Source: Pseudomonas sp. NFACC02
Lineage (GTDB): Bacteria; Pseudomonadota; Gammaproteobacteria; Pseudomonadales; Pseudomonadaceae
NCBI RefSeq assembly: GCF_900110765.1
Contig: NZ_FOEO01000007.1
Location: 124,001-188,000 of the forward strand
Direction: 5' to 3'
Length of the DNA stretch: 64,000 bases
In this document: piece by piece, positions 37,627 to 47,600 of the stretch
How the letters are laid out: the number at the start of each line of letters is the position of its first letter
How positions within the stretch are numbered: position 1 is the stretch's first letter
The notes under the pieces: generated by a model
Seen by the model: the letters and a program-made list of their open reading frames with translations, nothing else
Told to the model about the DNA's origin: nothing
Database searches by the model: none
Translations under genes and position numbers: made by a program

Positions 37627-39354
37627 ATGAATAAATCCTCCGCGTTGTTCCTTGCCCTTGTCGTTCTTGGTGGCTGTCAGTCTACGGCCCCTGTTTCCAC
37701 GGAGCCTGCTGCTCCGGCGAAAGAAGCGACGCCCGCACCTGAAGCCAAGCCGCAGGTATACGGTTCGTTCACCCAGGAAACGGTCGTCAGCCTGCTGACC
37801 GCCGAGCTTGCCGGGCAACGCAATCGTTTCGACATTGCGCTGGACAACTACGTGACCCAGGCGATCCAGACGCAGGATCCGGGAATCTCCGAGCGCGCCT
37901 TCCGCATCGCTGAATACCTGGGCGCCGATCAGGCCGCACTGGACACGTCGATGATCTGGGCGAAAAACGACCCGACCAACCTCGAAGCGCAACGTGCTGC
38001 CGCTATCCAGTTGGCGCGTGCCGGACGTTATGACGACTCCATGCGTTACATGGAGAAAGTGCTGCAAGGCCAGGGCGATACTCACTTCGATTTCCTGGCA
38101 CTGTCCGCCGCCGAAACGGACTCCAACACGCGCAAAGGCCTGCTCGCCAGCTTTGATCGCCTGCTGGCCAAGTACCCGAAAAACGGCCAGCTTATTTTCG
38201 GTAAAGCCCTTCTGTTGCAACAGGAAGGCGACAACTCGGCCTCGTTGAAACTGCTGGAAGACAACCCGCCGGGCGAAGGCGAAGTCGCTCCGATTCTGCT
38301 GCGCGCGCGCCTGCTGCAAAGCATGAATCGCGGCAAGGAAGCGCTGCCGCTGCTGGAAAAAAGCATCAAGAAGTACCCGGACGACAAACGTCTGCGGCTC
38401 ACGTATGCGCGCATGCTGGTCGAACAGAACCGCATGGAAGACGCCAAGGTCCAGTTCTCAAGCCTGGTTCAGCAGTACCCGGATGACGACGAGTTGCGCT
38501 ACTCGCTGGCACTGGTCTGCCTCGAAGCCAAGGCGTGGGATGAAGCGCAAGGCTATCTGGAAGACCTGGTCGCACGGGGCAGTCATGTTGATTCGGCCCA
38601 TGTGAACCTGGGTCGTATCTATGAAGAACGAAACGACCCGCAGAATGCCCTGAGCGAATATGCACAGGTCGGTCCAGGCAACGATTACCTGCCGGCGCAA
38701 TTGCGTCAGGCCGATATTCTGATGAGCAACGGCAGCACCGCCGAAGCCTCGAAACGCCTGGCTCAGGCCCGCGCCGACCAACCGGACTACGCCATTCAGC
38801 TGTACCTGATCGAAGCGGAAACCCTGACCAACAACAACCAGAGCGACCGGGGCTGGCAGGTACTTACCCAGGCGCTGAAGCAATACCCGGACGACCTGAA
38901 CCTGCTTTATACCCGTGCGATGCTTGCCGAAAAACGCGATGACCTTAAGCAGATGGAGACCGATCTGCGGGCGATTCTCAAGCGCGAGCCGGACAACGCC
39001 ATGGCGCTTAACGCGTTGGGCTACACCTTGTCCGATCGCACGACGCGTTATGCCGAAGCCAAGGAATTGATCGAGCGCGCGCACCAGTTGAACCCGGAAG
39101 ATCCCGCGGTGCTCGACAGCCTGGGCTGGGTCAATTACCGCCTGGGCAATCTCGACGAAGCCGAACGCCTGCTGCGTGAGGCGCTTGAGCGCTATCCCGA
39201 TCACGAAGTCGCCGCGCACCTGGGCGAAGTGCTGTGGGCCAAGGGTCAGCAGCGCGAAGCTCGAAAAGTGTGGGGCAAGGCCCTTGAACAGCAACCTGAC
39301 AGCCCGGTCCTGCGCAGCACCCTCAAGCGCCTGACCGGCTCCGAGACCCTCTGA
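37627..39354 (+). CDS. TPR-repeat outer-membrane lipoprotein (PA4667-like)
   Basis: 575 residues from ATG 37627; an in-frame ATG at 37561 would spoil the lipoprotein signal. Lipobox LGGC with Cys17, then a Pro/Ala/Glu linker to about 50 and at least ten tetratricopeptide repeats over 60-570 (for example LAVLDSLGWVNYRLGNLDEAERLLREAL type units). Presumably a periplasmic scaffold in envelope assembly. It directly precedes lolB (3-base gap), so co-expression with lipoprotein insertion is likely. No known catalytic motif. Confidence 0.88.
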   Translation: MNKSSALFLALVVLGGCQSTAPVSTEPAAPAKEATPAPEAKPQVYGSFTQETVVSLLTAELAGQRNRFDIALDNYVTQAIQTQDPGISERAFRIAEYLGADQAALDTSMIWAKNDPTNLEAQRAAAIQLARAGRYDDSMRYMEKVLQGQGDTHFDFLALSAAETDSNTRKGLLASFDRLLAKYPKNGQLIFGKALLLQQEGDNSASLKLLEDNPPGEGEVAPILLRARLLQSMNRGKEALPLLEKSIKKYPDDKRLRLTYARMLVEQNRMEDAKVQFSSLVQQYPDDDELRYSLALVCLEAKAWDEAQGYLEDLVARGSHVDSAHVNLGRIYEERNDPQNALSEYAQVGPGNDYLPAQLRQADILMSNGSTAEASKRLAQARADQPDYAIQLYLIEAETLTNNNQSDRGWQVLTQALKQYPDDLNLLYTRAMLAEKRDDLKQMETDLRAILKREPDNAMALNALGYTLSDRTTRYAEAKELIERAHQLNPEDPAVLDSLGWVNYRLGNLDEAERLLREALERYPDHEVAAHLGEVLWAKGQQREARKVWGKALEQQPDSPVLRSTLKRLTGSETL

Positions 39355-39357
39355 TTT

Positions 39358-39975
39358 ATGTTATTGCGCCACGTACTTGCATTCAGCCTGATCGCCCTGC
39401 TCGCCGGTTGCGCCGGCATCACATCCCACGAAGCCGTTCAAGGCAAAGGCAACGCCAGCCAATGGCGGGTCAACAAAGAACAACTCGCCAGCCTCGACGG
39501 CTGGCAAATCAACGGCAAGGTCGGCATCCGTGCGCCAAAGGACTCTGGCAGCGGGACGCTGTTCTGGCTGCAACGCCAGGACTATTACGACATTCGCCTG
39601 TCTGGCCCGCTGGGCCGGGGTGCGGCACGCTTGACCGGCCGCCCGGGCGCGGTGTCGCTGGAAGTCGCCAATCAAGGCCGTTACGACGCGCCGGATCCTG
39701 AAACCCTGCTCAAGGATCAACTCGGCTGGAAGCTTCCCGTATCAAATCTGGTCTGGTGGGTCCGCGGCCTCCCTGCACCTGACAGCAAGAGCAGCCTGAC
39801 GCTGGACGGCGACAGTCACCTGTCCAACCTGGAGCAGGATGGCTGGCAGATCGAATACCTGAGCTACACCGAACAGAACGGCTACACGCTGCCTGAACGA
39901 ATGAAACTGCACGGCCAGGATCTGGACGTCACGCTGGTCATCAAAGACTGGCAACCACGCAAGCTGGGTCAGTAA
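39358..39975 (+). CDS. lolB: Outer-membrane lipoprotein insertion factor LolB
   Basis: 205 residues, lipobox LLAGC with Cys18, and the LolB body: [38 protein letters not shown] and [15 protein letters not shown]. It receives lipoproteins from LolA and inserts them in the outer membrane. It lies between the TPR lipoprotein (3 bases) and ispE (2 bases). Confidence 0.95.
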   Translation: MLLRHVLAFSLIALLAGCAGITSHEAVQGKGNASQWRVNKEQLASLDGWQINGKVGIRAPKDSGSGTLFWLQRQDYYDIRLSGPLGRGAARLTGRPGAVSLEVANQGRYDAPDPETLLKDQLGWKLPVSNLVWWVRGLPAPDSKSSLTLDGDSHLSNLEQDGWQIEYLSYTEQNGYTLPERMKLHGQDLDVTLVIKDWQPRKLGQ

Positions 39976-39977
39976 GC

Positions 39978-40829
39978 ATGTCCCGGACCGTTCTGACGCT
40001 ACCCGCGCCGGCCAAACTCAATCTGATGTTGCACATTCTTGGTCGGCGGCCAGATGGCTATCACGAATTGCAAACGATCTTTCAGTTTCTCGATTACGGC
40101 GACGAACTCAGCTTCGCGCTTCGTGAAGACGGCGAAGTTCGTCTTCAGACCGAAATCGAAGGCGTTCCTCACGACAGTAATCTGATCGTTAGGGCAGCCC
40201 GCGCGCTTAAAGAACAATCCGGCTGCGAACAGGGCGTCGATATCTGGCTGAATAAAGTGCTGCCCATGGGCGGCGGGATCGGCGGCGGAAGCTCGGACGC
40301 GGCGACCACCCTGCTCGGCCTCAATCACCTCTGGCAACTGGGCTGGGACGAAGATCGTCTTGCGGGGCTGGGGCTCAAGCTCGGGGCTGACGTGCCGGTT
40401 TTCGTACGCGGACACGCCGCATTTGCTGAGGGCGTGGGCGAAATCCTCACCCCTGTGACCCCCGAAGAACCGTGGTACGTCGTGCTTGTGCCGCAAGTAT
40501 CTGTAAGTACAGCAGAAATTTTTTCAGATCCGCTGTTGACACGTGACACGCCGCCCATTAAAGTGCGCCCCGTTCCCAAGGGAAACAGTCGAAATGACTG
40601 CTTACCGGTTGTAGCAAGGCGTTATCCAGATGTTCGTAACGCTTTGAATTTGCTAGGTAAATTTACCGAAGCAAAATTAACCGGAACTGGAAGTTGTGTG
40701 TTTGGGGCCTTCCCAAACAAAGCTGAAGCTGATAAAGTCTCGGCCCTTCTTACAGAGACCCTTACAGGGTTTGTAGCAAAAGGCAGCAACATCTCGATGT
40801 TGCACCGTAAGTTACAGACACTGCTCTAA
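39978..40829 (+). CDS. ispE: 4-diphosphocytidyl-2-C-methyl-D-erythritol kinase
   Basis: 283 residues. GHMP kinase: N-terminal [23 protein letters not shown], the ATP loop [18 protein letters not shown] (about 95-112) and the C-terminal [11 protein letters not shown]. It phosphorylates CDP-ME in the MEP isoprenoid pathway. Odd: from about 40500 to the stop the codons switch to types rare in this genome (TTA, CTA, AGT, ACA, GTA, GGA, AGG, AAT) while the protein stays family-like, and a strong promoter sits at 40536-40564. Upstream codons are normal. Confidence 0.95.
   Translation: MSRTVLTLPAPAKLNLMLHILGRRPDGYHELQTIFQFLDYGDELSFALREDGEVRLQTEIEGVPHDSNLIVRAARALKEQSGCEQGVDIWLNKVLPMGGGIGGGSSDAATTLLGLNHLWQLGWDEDRLAGLGLKLGADVPVFVRGHAAFAEGVGEILTPVTPEEPWYVVLVPQVSVSTAEIFSDPLLTRDTPPIKVRPVPKGNSRNDCLPVVARRYPDVRNALNLLGKFTEAKLTGTGSCVFGAFPNKAEADKVSALLTETLTGFVAKGSNISMLHRKLQTLL
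40536..40564 (+). promoter_or_regulatory. Strong sigma-70-type promoter inside ispE
   Basis: TTGACA (40536-40541), 17-base spacer, TAAAGT (40559-40564). It points towards tRNA-Gln and prs, with an expected start near 40571 and a roughly 295-base leader to the tRNA. It would let tRNA-Gln and prs be made independently of lolB-ispE. Confidence 0.75.
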
Positions 40830-40864
40830 GAGAACCGAGTGCCAGGCACTCGTGCAACAGATAC

Positions 40865-40939
40865 AGGGGCGTCGCCAAGCGGTAAGGCAGCAGGTTTTGA
40901 TCCTGCCATGCGTTGGTTCGAATCCAGCCGCCCCTGCCA
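40865..40939 (+). tRNA. tRNA-Gln (anticodon TTG)
   Basis: 75 bases including CCA. Acceptor AGGGGCG pairs with CGCCCCT. Anticodon stem GCAGG/CCTGC with loop TTTTGAT, anticodon TTG. T-arm GGTTCGAATCC region intact. It lies between ispE and prs, both in the same direction. Confidence 0.96.
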
Positions 40940-40986
40940 TTTTCCTATAGTCATCCAGGCATACCCTAAGCCTCCAGGTACTGCGC

Positions 40987-41928
40987 GTGTCCAAGATGAT
41001 GGTCTTTACGGGGAACGCCAACCCCGATCTGGCTCGGCGTGTCGTACGTCAGCTGCATATCCCTCTCGGTGACATTTCTGTCGGTAAGTTTTCCGACGGC
41101 GAAATTACCGCTGAGATCAATGAAAACGTTCGCGGTAAAGACGTATTCATTATTCAGCCGACCTGCGCTCCGACCAACGATAACCTGATGGAACTCGTCG
41201 TGATGGCTGATGCCTTCCGTCGCTCCTCGGCTACTCGTATCACAGCTGTTATCCCTTACTTTGGTTATGCCCGCCAGGATCGCCGTCCGCGTTCCGCTCG
41301 CGTGGCGATCAGCGCTAAAGTGGTTGCGGACATGCTCACCGTCGTCGGTATCGACCGGGTGCTGACCGTTGACCTGCACGCTGACCAGATTCAAGGCTTC
41401 TTCGATATTCCGGTAGATAACATCTACGGCTCCCCGGTTCTGGTGGATGACATCGAAGACCAACGCTTCGAAAACCTGATGATCGTTTCCCCGGATATCG
41501 GCGGCGTCGTGCGTGCACGTGCCGTTGCCAAATCCCTGGGCGTGGATCTCGGAATCATCGACAAACGCCGCGAGAAAGCCAATCACTCCGAAGTGATGCA
41601 CATCATCGGTGACGTCGAAGGCCGTACCTGCATTCTCGTCGACGACATGGTCGATACCGCCGGCACCCTGTGCCACGCGGCCAAAGCCCTTAAAGAACAT
41701 GGCGCTGCCAAGGTCTTTGCCTACTGCACACACCCTGTGCTGTCGGGCCGTGCGATCGAGAACATTGAAAATTCCGTGCTGGACGAACTGGTGGTGACCA
41801 ACACCATCCCGTTGTCCGCAGCCGCACAAGCCTGTGACCGTATCCGTCAACTGGATATCGCACCGGTAGTCGCTGAAGCGATGCGTCGCATCAGCAACGA
41901 AGAATCGATCAGCGCGATGTTTCGTTAA
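40987..41928 (+). CDS. prs: Ribose-phosphate pyrophosphokinase
   Basis: 313 residues from GTG 40987 (protein begins [18 protein letters not shown], as in other pseudomonads). The PRPP loop is [20 protein letters not shown] (about 215-234), and the ATP-site region [10 protein letters not shown] is near 97-106. It makes PRPP from ribose-5-phosphate and ATP for nucleotide, His and Trp synthesis, and for the hpt and upp enzymes encoded in this window. A very strong terminator follows. Confidence 0.97.
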   Translation: MSKMMVFTGNANPDLARRVVRQLHIPLGDISVGKFSDGEITAEINENVRGKDVFIIQPTCAPTNDNLMELVVMADAFRRSSATRITAVIPYFGYARQDRRPRSARVAISAKVVADMLTVVGIDRVLTVDLHADQIQGFFDIPVDNIYGSPVLVDDIEDQRFENLMIVSPDIGGVVRARAVAKSLGVDLGIIDKRREKANHSEVMHIIGDVEGRTCILVDDMVDTAGTLCHAAKALKEHGAAKVFAYCTHPVLSGRAIENIENSVLDELVVTNTIPLSAAAQACDRIRQLDIAPVVAEAMRRISNEESISAMFR

Positions 41929-41960
41929 GGGCCTTGCCCTTTTCAGACACCGTTGACGAA

Positions 41961-42003
41961 AAGCGCCCCGCCCCAGCAATCATTGCTGGGGCGGGGCTTT
42001 TTT
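41961..42003 (+). terminator. Rho-independent terminator of prs
   Basis: GCCCCGCCCCAGCAAT pairs with ATTGCTGGGGCGGGGC, followed by T6. A 16-bp stem, one of the strongest in the window. Confidence 0.95.
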
Positions 42004-42066
42004 GCCCATACCGTGTTGGCGCTGGTCGCAAACGTCACTCGGGAATGGCTATTTTGGAGATGCAAA

Positions 42067-42672
42067 ATGACTGACTTTACTCTGAACGCCCAAGCGCGTA
42101 CTGACCTGGGGAAAGGTGCGAGCCGCCGCCTGCGTCACGCGAAACAAGTTCCAGCCGTTGTTTACGGTGGCAACAAAGAAGCCGCTTCGATCACCATCGA
42201 AGCCAAGGAAATGGCCAAGCTGTTCGAAAACGAAGCGGCTTTCAGCCACGTTATCGAACTGAGCGTTGATGGCGCCAAGCAGAACGTAATCGTTAAAGCG
42301 ATGCAACGTCACCCTGCCAAGCAGTTCATCATGCACGCCGACTTCATCCGCGTCGTCGCTGGCCAGAAACTGACCGCTACCGTGCCTGTGCACTTCATCA
42401 ACGAAGAAGCACCGGTCAAGAAAGGCGGCGAAATCTCGCACACGACCACTGAGCTGGAAGTGTCCTGCCTGCCTAAAGACCTGCCTGAGTTCATCGAAGT
42501 CGATCTGGGCGCGCTGGAAATCGGCGACAACGTTCACCTGTCCGACGTTAAAGCACCTAAAGGTGTTGAATTCGTCGCTCTGGCGCACGGCAAGGATCTG
42601 GACATCGCAAACGTCCACGCTCCTCGCGTCGTTCAGGACGAAGAAGGCACCGCAGAAGGCGAAGCAGAGTAA
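42067..42672 (+). CDS. rplY: 50S ribosomal protein L25 / general stress protein Ctc
   Basis: 201 residues from ATG 42067 (GGAGATGCAAA upstream). N-terminal L25 domain ([31 protein letters not shown]) binds 5S rRNA; the C-terminal TL5/Ctc beta domain ends in an acidic tail ([12 protein letters not shown]). It belongs to the long Ctc form rather than the short E. coli L25. In the order prs-rplY-pth-ychF. Confidence 0.96.
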   Translation: MTDFTLNAQARTDLGKGASRRLRHAKQVPAVVYGGNKEAASITIEAKEMAKLFENEAAFSHVIELSVDGAKQNVIVKAMQRHPAKQFIMHADFIRVVAGQKLTATVPVHFINEEAPVKKGGEISHTTTELEVSCLPKDLPEFIEVDLGALEIGDNVHLSDVKAPKGVEFVALAHGKDLDIANVHAPRVVQDEEGTAEGEAE

Positions 42673-42747
42673 TCATTACTCGCTAGCCGGTTGAACCCGT
42701 GATGGCGCCCTGCGCCATCACACTCGACCCAAGGAAGAGCCCCTGAC

Positions 42748-43332
42748 GTGACCGCCATCCAACTGATCGTCGGCCTGGGAAACCCCGGCCCCGAATACGA
42801 ACAGACCCGGCATAACGCAGGGGCTCTTTTCGTTGAGCGTATTGCCAGCGCGCAGCGCGTCAATTTGACCGCTGACCGCAAATATTTCGGCCTGACGGCT
42901 AAATTCAGTCATCAGGGCCAAGACGTTCGTCTGCTGATTCCCACCACCTACATGAACCGTAGCGGTCAGTCCGTTGCGGCGCTGGCGGGTTTCTTCCGGA
43001 TTCCTCCGCAAGCCATTCTGGTGGCCCACGACGAACTCGACCTGCCTCCGGGTGTCGCCAAACTCAAACTGGGTGGCGGACACGGCGGGCATAACGGCCT
43101 GCGCGACATCATCGCGCAGCTCGGTAACCAGAACGGCTTCCATCGCCTGCGGCTCGGCATCGGCCATCCGGGCGACGCCAGCATGGTGTCCAGTTTTGTC
43201 CTGGGTCGCGCGCCGCGCGCCGAGCAGGAAAAGCTGGACGCCAGTATCGACTTTGCCCTCGGCGTGCTGCCGGACGTACTCGCTGGCGACTTCGCCAAGG
43301 CGATGCGCGTCCTGCACAGCCAGAAGGCCTGA
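42748..43332 (+). CDS. pth: Peptidyl-tRNA hydrolase
   Basis: 194 residues from GTG 42748 with AAGGAAG about 9 bases upstream. Opens [22 protein letters not shown] with catalytic His22, and has the second signature [15 protein letters not shown]. It releases peptides from prematurely dropped peptidyl-tRNA. It is 21 bases before ychF and likely co-transcribed. Confidence 0.96.
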   Translation: MTAIQLIVGLGNPGPEYEQTRHNAGALFVERIASAQRVNLTADRKYFGLTAKFSHQGQDVRLLIPTTYMNRSGQSVAALAGFFRIPPQAILVAHDELDLPPGVAKLKLGGGHGGHNGLRDIIAQLGNQNGFHRLRLGIGHPGDASMVSSFVLGRAPRAEQEKLDASIDFALGVLPDVLAGDFAKAMRVLHSQKA

Positions 43333-43353
43333 CATCACTCGAGGGGAAACACC

Positions 43354-44454
43354 ATGGGATTCAACTGCGGCATCGTCGGCCTGCCCAACGTCGGCAAGTC
43401 CACCCTGTTCAACGCCCTGACCAAATCTGGTATCGCGGCGGAGAACTTTCCCTTCTGCACCATCGAACCGAACAGCGGCATCGTGGCGATGCCCGATCCG
43501 CGCCTCAAGGCGCTGGCTGACATCGTCAATCCAAAACGCATCCTGCCGACCACGATGGAGTTCGTCGACATCGCGGGTCTGGTCGCGGGTGCCTCCAAAG
43601 GTGAAGGCCTGGGCAACAAGTTCCTGGCCAACATCCGAGAAACCGACGCCATCGCGCATGTGGTTCGCTGCTTCGAAGACGACAACGTGATTCACGTCTC
43701 CAACAGCGTTGACCCGAAACGCGACATCGAGATCATCGACCTCGAGCTGATCTTCGCCGACCTCGACAGCTGCGAAAAACAGCTGCAGAAAGTGGCGCGT
43801 AACGCCAAAGGCGGTGACAAGGACGCAGTGGTCCAGAAAGGCCTGCTGGAAAAACTCATCGCGCACTTCACCGAAGGCAAGCCTGCGCGCAGCCTGATGA
43901 AGAGCATGGGCGCTGACGAGAAAGCCGTGATCAAAGGCTTCCACTTGCTGACCACCAAGCCGGTCATGTACATCGCCAACGTCGCCGAAGACGGTTTCGA
44001 GAACAACCCGCACCTGGACGTGGTTCGTGCGATCGCCGAAGAAGAAGGCGCAATGCTGGTGCCGGTCTGCAACAAGATCGAAGCCGAAATCGCCGAACTC
44101 GACGACGGCGAAGAGAAAGACATGTTCCTCGAAGCGCTGGGTCTCGAAGAACCAGGTCTGAACCGCGTTATCCGCGCCGGTTACGAAATGCTTCACCTGC
44201 AAACCTACTTCACCGCCGGTGTCGAAGAAGTTCGCGCCTGGACCGTCCGCGTCGGCGCTACCGCCCCCCAAGCCGCTGGCGTGATCCACACCGACTTCGA
44301 AAAAGGCTTCATCCGCGCCGAGTGCATCGCCTACAACGACTTCATCCAGTACAAGGGCGAAGCCGGAGCGAAAGAAGCCGGAAAATGGCGCCTGGAAGGC
44401 AAGGACTACATTGTCAAAGACGGCGACGTGCTGCACTTCCGCTTCAACGTCTAA
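43354..44454 (+). CDS. ychF: Redox-regulated ATPase/GTPase YchF (OBG family)
   Basis: 366 residues. G1 loop [12 protein letters not shown] (8-19), [21 protein letters not shown] as G3, and a C-terminal TGS domain ([40 protein letters not shown]). It binds ATP in preference to GTP in characterised members, interacts with ribosomes and affects oxidative-stress response. Terminator at 44493-44517. Confidence 0.96.
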   Translation: MGFNCGIVGLPNVGKSTLFNALTKSGIAAENFPFCTIEPNSGIVAMPDPRLKALADIVNPKRILPTTMEFVDIAGLVAGASKGEGLGNKFLANIRETDAIAHVVRCFEDDNVIHVSNSVDPKRDIEIIDLELIFADLDSCEKQLQKVARNAKGGDKDAVVQKGLLEKLIAHFTEGKPARSLMKSMGADEKAVIKGFHLLTTKPVMYIANVAEDGFENNPHLDVVRAIAEEEGAMLVPVCNKIEAEIAELDDGEEKDMFLEALGLEEPGLNRVIRAGYEMLHLQTYFTAGVEEVRAWTVRVGATAPQAAGVIHTDFEKGFIRAECIAYNDFIQYKGEAGAKEAGKWRLEGKDYIVKDGDVLHFRFNV

Positions 44455-44492
44455 TCGGAGACAGCGTCTGGTTCTCCAGAAAGTGCCTCGCG

Positions 44493-44517
44493 AAAAAGCC
44501 CCCTTCGGGGGCTTTTT
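44493..44517 (+). terminator. Rho-independent terminator of ychF
   Basis: AAAAAGCCCCC-TTC-GGGGGCTTTTT, a compact perfect stem with flanking A and T runs, usable from both sides. Confidence 0.93.
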
Positions 44518-44555
44518 ATTAAGCGGTCGCTTTTCGAACCGCCATCAGGAACGCC

Positions 44556-45260
44556 TCAATTCGCCTTTGGATAATTCGACGGAAACAGCGCGCGCTTCGC
44601 CTGTTCATCCATGTCCTTCTTGAATACGTGATCCTTGCCCACGTCTTTCGCGCGAGAGGCCGCGGGACGGGCGTCTACGTTCTGGAACCAGCGTTTGAGG
44701 TTCGGGTAGTCCGCCAGTGCGTCCTCGGCCCCTTTCATGACGCGCGGCGCGCGGATCAGCCAGCCCCAGGTGGAGATATCGGCGAGGGTGTATTCGTTTC
44801 CGACGATGTAGTCGCGCCCCGCCAGATGCTGGTCCAGAACTTCGTAATGCCGCTCGATTTCGCGGCGGTAGCGGTTCACCGCATAGTCATTTCCTTCCGG
44901 CGCAGCGTATTGGAAATGCACCGCCTGCCCCGAGAACGGCCCCAAGCCTGAAGCAATGAAGAACAGCCACGACAGCAGTTCAGGCTTGTCTTCGGGCGCT
45001 CCCATGAACTGACCGGTTTTCTCACCCAGGTACAGCAGGATGGCGCTGGAGTCGAAAACCCGAACCTCTTTCCCGCCCGGGCCGTCGGTGTCGACGATCG
45101 CAGGCACCTTTCCGTTTGGGTTGATCGCACGAAACGCCGGCAAATGCTGCTCGCCCTTGCTGGTGTCCACCGGGACCAGTTCGTATGCCAGGCCTGACTC
45201 TTCAAGAAACAGCGCGACCTTGGCCGGATTGGGTGTCGGGTGAAAGTAAAAACGGATCAT
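44556..45260 (-). CDS. Glutathione S-transferase family protein (YfcG/GstB-like)
   Basis: 234 residues. ATG 45260 is preferred to 45269 because the family starts MIRFYFHPTPNPAKVALFLEE. The thioredoxin-like N-terminal domain carries NPNGKVPAIVD and DSSAILLYLGEKTG (glutathione-binding), then an all-helical C-domain. Probably a disulfide-bond oxidoreductase or thiol transferase. It is divergent from the TetR regulator and homologous to the GST at 46049. Confidence 0.87.
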   Translation of the reverse strand: MIRFYFHPTPNPAKVALFLEESGLAYELVPVDTSKGEQHLPAFRAINPNGKVPAIVDTDGPGGKEVRVFDSSAILLYLGEKTGQFMGAPEDKPELLSWLFFIASGLGPFSGQAVHFQYAAPEGNDYAVNRYRREIERHYEVLDQHLAGRDYIVGNEYTLADISTWGWLIRAPRVMKGAEDALADYPNLKRWFQNVDARPAASRAKDVGKDHVFKKDMDEQAKRALFPSNYPKAN

Positions 45261-45410
45261 GGCGATCATCTCTATGGCGTGGAGGGTGATGGAAATGCCT
45301 GAAGCCTACGGCGCTCGGAAAATACGGTTGCGTTTTAGAACGCTTGATCTAGATTAGGCGAACTGTGGAAGACGGCGCAACGTCCAGATGCGCGCCGAAA
45401 GGAAAATGAC

Positions 45411-46052
45411 ATGGCAAGACCAAGAGAATTCGACGAGGCGAACGTACTCGACGCCGCGATCCAGTGTTTCTGGAAAAAGGGATTCGAGGCGACGTCGATG
45501 CGCGACCTCATCGACTGCATGGGGATTACCGGCGCCAGCGTGTACAACGCGTTTGGCGACAAGCGCACCCTGTACAGAAAGGCCCTGGCGCACTATCTGG
45601 AAAGCAGTTTTGGCGAGCGTGTCATGCGTCTTGAGAGCACGTTGGCGCCGCGCCAGGCCATCGAGATGTTTTTCTTGGAAATCATTGATCGCTCCATGAA
45701 CGACCCTCAGCGCCGAGGCTGCATGATGGTGAACTCGGCGCTGGAAGCGGCGCCGCATGACCCGGATGCGCAATTGATCGTGGACGACTTTCTCGCGCGT
45801 GCAGAGCATTTTTTCCTGCGCTGCGTGGAAGCGGGTCAGCAGGACGGTACGATTTCCCGCTCACAACCTGCCGAGGACCTTTCCCGCTTGCTGCTTGGCG
45901 TACTGCTGGGCATTCGCGTACTTGCCCGCGCCAAACCGCAGCGCGCCTTGCTGGAGAGCGCACTGCGCCCCGCGCTCGCGCTGCTGGACGGCGGCGCGCA
46001 TCAAGGTCACTCCGTGTCCATTCACCCTCACATTGTGGAATCGCAACGATGA
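45411..46052 (+). CDS. TetR/AcrR-family transcriptional regulator
   Basis: 213 residues. N-terminal HTH about 10-55 (VLDAAIQCFWKKGFEATSMRDLIDCMGITGASVYNAFGDKRTLYRKALAHY). The ligand domain contains MNDPQRRGCMMVNSALE, as in the YxaF/AcuR-like subgroup. Probably represses the flanking GST genes. TAGAACGCTTGATCTA (45336-45351) in the divergent gap is a possible operator. Its stop overlaps the next GST start (ATGA). Confidence 0.88.
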   Translation: MARPREFDEANVLDAAIQCFWKKGFEATSMRDLIDCMGITGASVYNAFGDKRTLYRKALAHYLESSFGERVMRLESTLAPRQAIEMFFLEIIDRSMNDPQRRGCMMVNSALEAAPHDPDAQLIVDDFLARAEHFFLRCVEAGQQDGTISRSQPAEDLSRLLLGVLLGIRVLARAKPQRALLESALRPALALLDGGAHQGHSVSIHPHIVESQR

Positions 46053-46759
46053 TCGAGCTCTATTACTGGCCCACGCCCAACGGTCACAAGATCACCCTGT
46101 TCCTGGAAGAGGCCGGTCTGGACTATCGGATCCACCCTGTCGACATCAGCGCCGGGGACCAATTTCAGCCCGCGTTTCTGGCCTTCTCTCCGAACAACCG
46201 GATGCCTGCGATTATCGACACCGCGCCCGCCGACGGCGCAGAGCCGATCACTGTTTTCGAGTCCGGTGCGATCCTGCTGTACCTGGCGGAAAAGACTGGT
46301 CAGTTTCTACCCTCCGATGTGCGCGGCAAGAACACCGTGACCGAATGGCTGATGTGGCAAATGGGCGGACTGGGCCCGATGGCGGGTCAGAATCATCACT
46401 TTGGCGTGTATGCGCCGGAGAAGATCCCATATGCGATCAACCGCTACGTGAACGAAACCAACCGCCTGTACGGCGTGCTGGATCGCAGGCTGCAAGGCCG
46501 CAGTTTCGTCGCTGGAGAAAACTATTCAGTGGCGGATATGGCGATCTACCCGTGGGTTTATCCATGGCAGCGCCAACAGCAGAATCTGGATGACTTTCCG
46601 AATCTGAAACGCTGGTTCTATGCCATACAGACTCGCCCGGCGACGATTCGCGCGTACGCCAAAGGTGAAGCGCTGTCACAAAATCGTGCGACGGTCACTG
46701 AGGAAGGCAAAAAGATACTGTTCGGTCAGACGTCGGGAAGCGGGCAAAAAACAGACTGA
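46049..46759 (+). CDS. Glutathione S-transferase family protein (YfcG-like)
   Basis: 236 residues, MIELYYWPTPNGHKITLFLEEAGLDY at the N-terminus with the Thr/Asn thiolate position of the YfcG group, FSPNNRMPAIID and ESGAILLYLAEKTG for glutathione. C-terminal helical domain ending in a basic tail. It is coupled to the TetR gene (ATGA), likely a disulfide reductase or peroxidase. Paralogue of the gene at 44556. Confidence 0.88.
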   Translation: MIELYYWPTPNGHKITLFLEEAGLDYRIHPVDISAGDQFQPAFLAFSPNNRMPAIIDTAPADGAEPITVFESGAILLYLAEKTGQFLPSDVRGKNTVTEWLMWQMGGLGPMAGQNHHFGVYAPEKIPYAINRYVNETNRLYGVLDRRLQGRSFVAGENYSVADMAIYPWVYPWQRQQQNLDDFPNLKRWFYAIQTRPATIRAYAKGEALSQNRATVTEEGKKILFGQTSGSGQKTD

Positions 46760-46773
46760 GTGTCCCCATGCGA

Positions 46774-46814
46774 CTGTCAGCGCTGCTGCGCAAAAAAAGC
46801 GTCAGCGCTGACAG
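46774..46814. repeat. 11-bp inverted repeat between convergent genes
   Basis: CTGTCAGCGCT (46774-46784) faces AGCGCTGACAG (46804-46814) with an A7-containing loop. Likely a bidirectional transcription end, although no T-tract follows. Confidence 0.55.
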
Positions 46815-46826
46815 ACTGGATCAGCG

Positions 46827-47483
46827 TCAGATGATCGGCTGAGTCGCGCGAAACAACAGCACACATCCTTCTCGTGTAAGCGTCACGTCCCGAAAATGCT
46901 GACGCAGATGCCCTTCGAAACCAGCCTGGGTGTCCTGACGGTTTCCGAAAATCCCCTTCTTGTTGTAAACGTCCATCAGCTTGCGCCCAAAGCCGTTGTG
47001 CCCTGCCTCGTCACCCAGAATCGTCGCTCCGAACAGCACGCCGTCCGGTTGCAGGTTGTGTTTAAGGTTGCCGAAGATCGCCGCCTTGGCGTCCAGCGGC
47101 CCTGGCAGACAATGAAGCAGGTAGAACAGCGAGATCGAATCGAAACGCTCACCGCCCGGAATGGGCTGCATGACGTCGTGCTGAAGGGTGCGGGTGCCGG
47201 GCCGGGCGATTCTGCGTCTTGCCGCTTCAAGACTGCTGGGATTGAGGTCGAGCAGGGTGACTTGAGTGTCGGTGGGCAATCGCGCTTTGGCCAGGTAGTA
47301 ACCGGTGCCTACACCGATATCCAGATGCCGGGCGCGTACGTTCACGCGAAAGAAAGGCAGCAGTACTGCATCGGTCGGACAACGCCACGCATAACGGTTG
47401 GAAATACCCAGGACCCACGCGTCGTAAAGGGCCAGCGTCAAGGGGGAATAAACCGCCGCACCCGCGGCACTGCGTTCGGTCAT
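46827..47483 (-). CDS. Class I SAM-dependent methyltransferase
   Basis: 218 residues. SAM loop HLDIGVGTGYYL (about 53-64) and motif II LLDLNPSSLEAARRR. The middle FDSISLFYLLHCLPGP resembles small-molecule methyltransferases. Substrate unknown. It is isolated, with no obvious pathway neighbours. Confidence 0.82.
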   Translation of the reverse strand: MTERSAAGAAVYSPLTLALYDAWVLGISNRYAWRCPTDAVLLPFFRVNVRARHLDIGVGTGYYLAKARLPTDTQVTLLDLNPSSLEAARRRIARPGTRTLQHDVMQPIPGGERFDSISLFYLLHCLPGPLDAKAAIFGNLKHNLQPDGVLFGATILGDEAGHNGFGRKLMDVYNKKGIFGNRQDTQAGFEGHLRQHFRDVTLTREGCVLLFRATQPII

Positions 47484-47600
47484 GGGAGACGCCTTGGAAA
47501 CGAGGGGATCGGAGAGAGAAGACGACGCCCGTTATACGTCGTCCCTCTTTCGGGTTTCAAGTCATCCCAAGGTATGAACACCAGCTTGCAGCCATACGGT

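Noticed and set aside
42718-44436. 572-codon open frame antisense to pth and ychF
   Set aside because: Both plus-strand genes are certain by motif; the antisense frame lacks motifs and a ribosome site.
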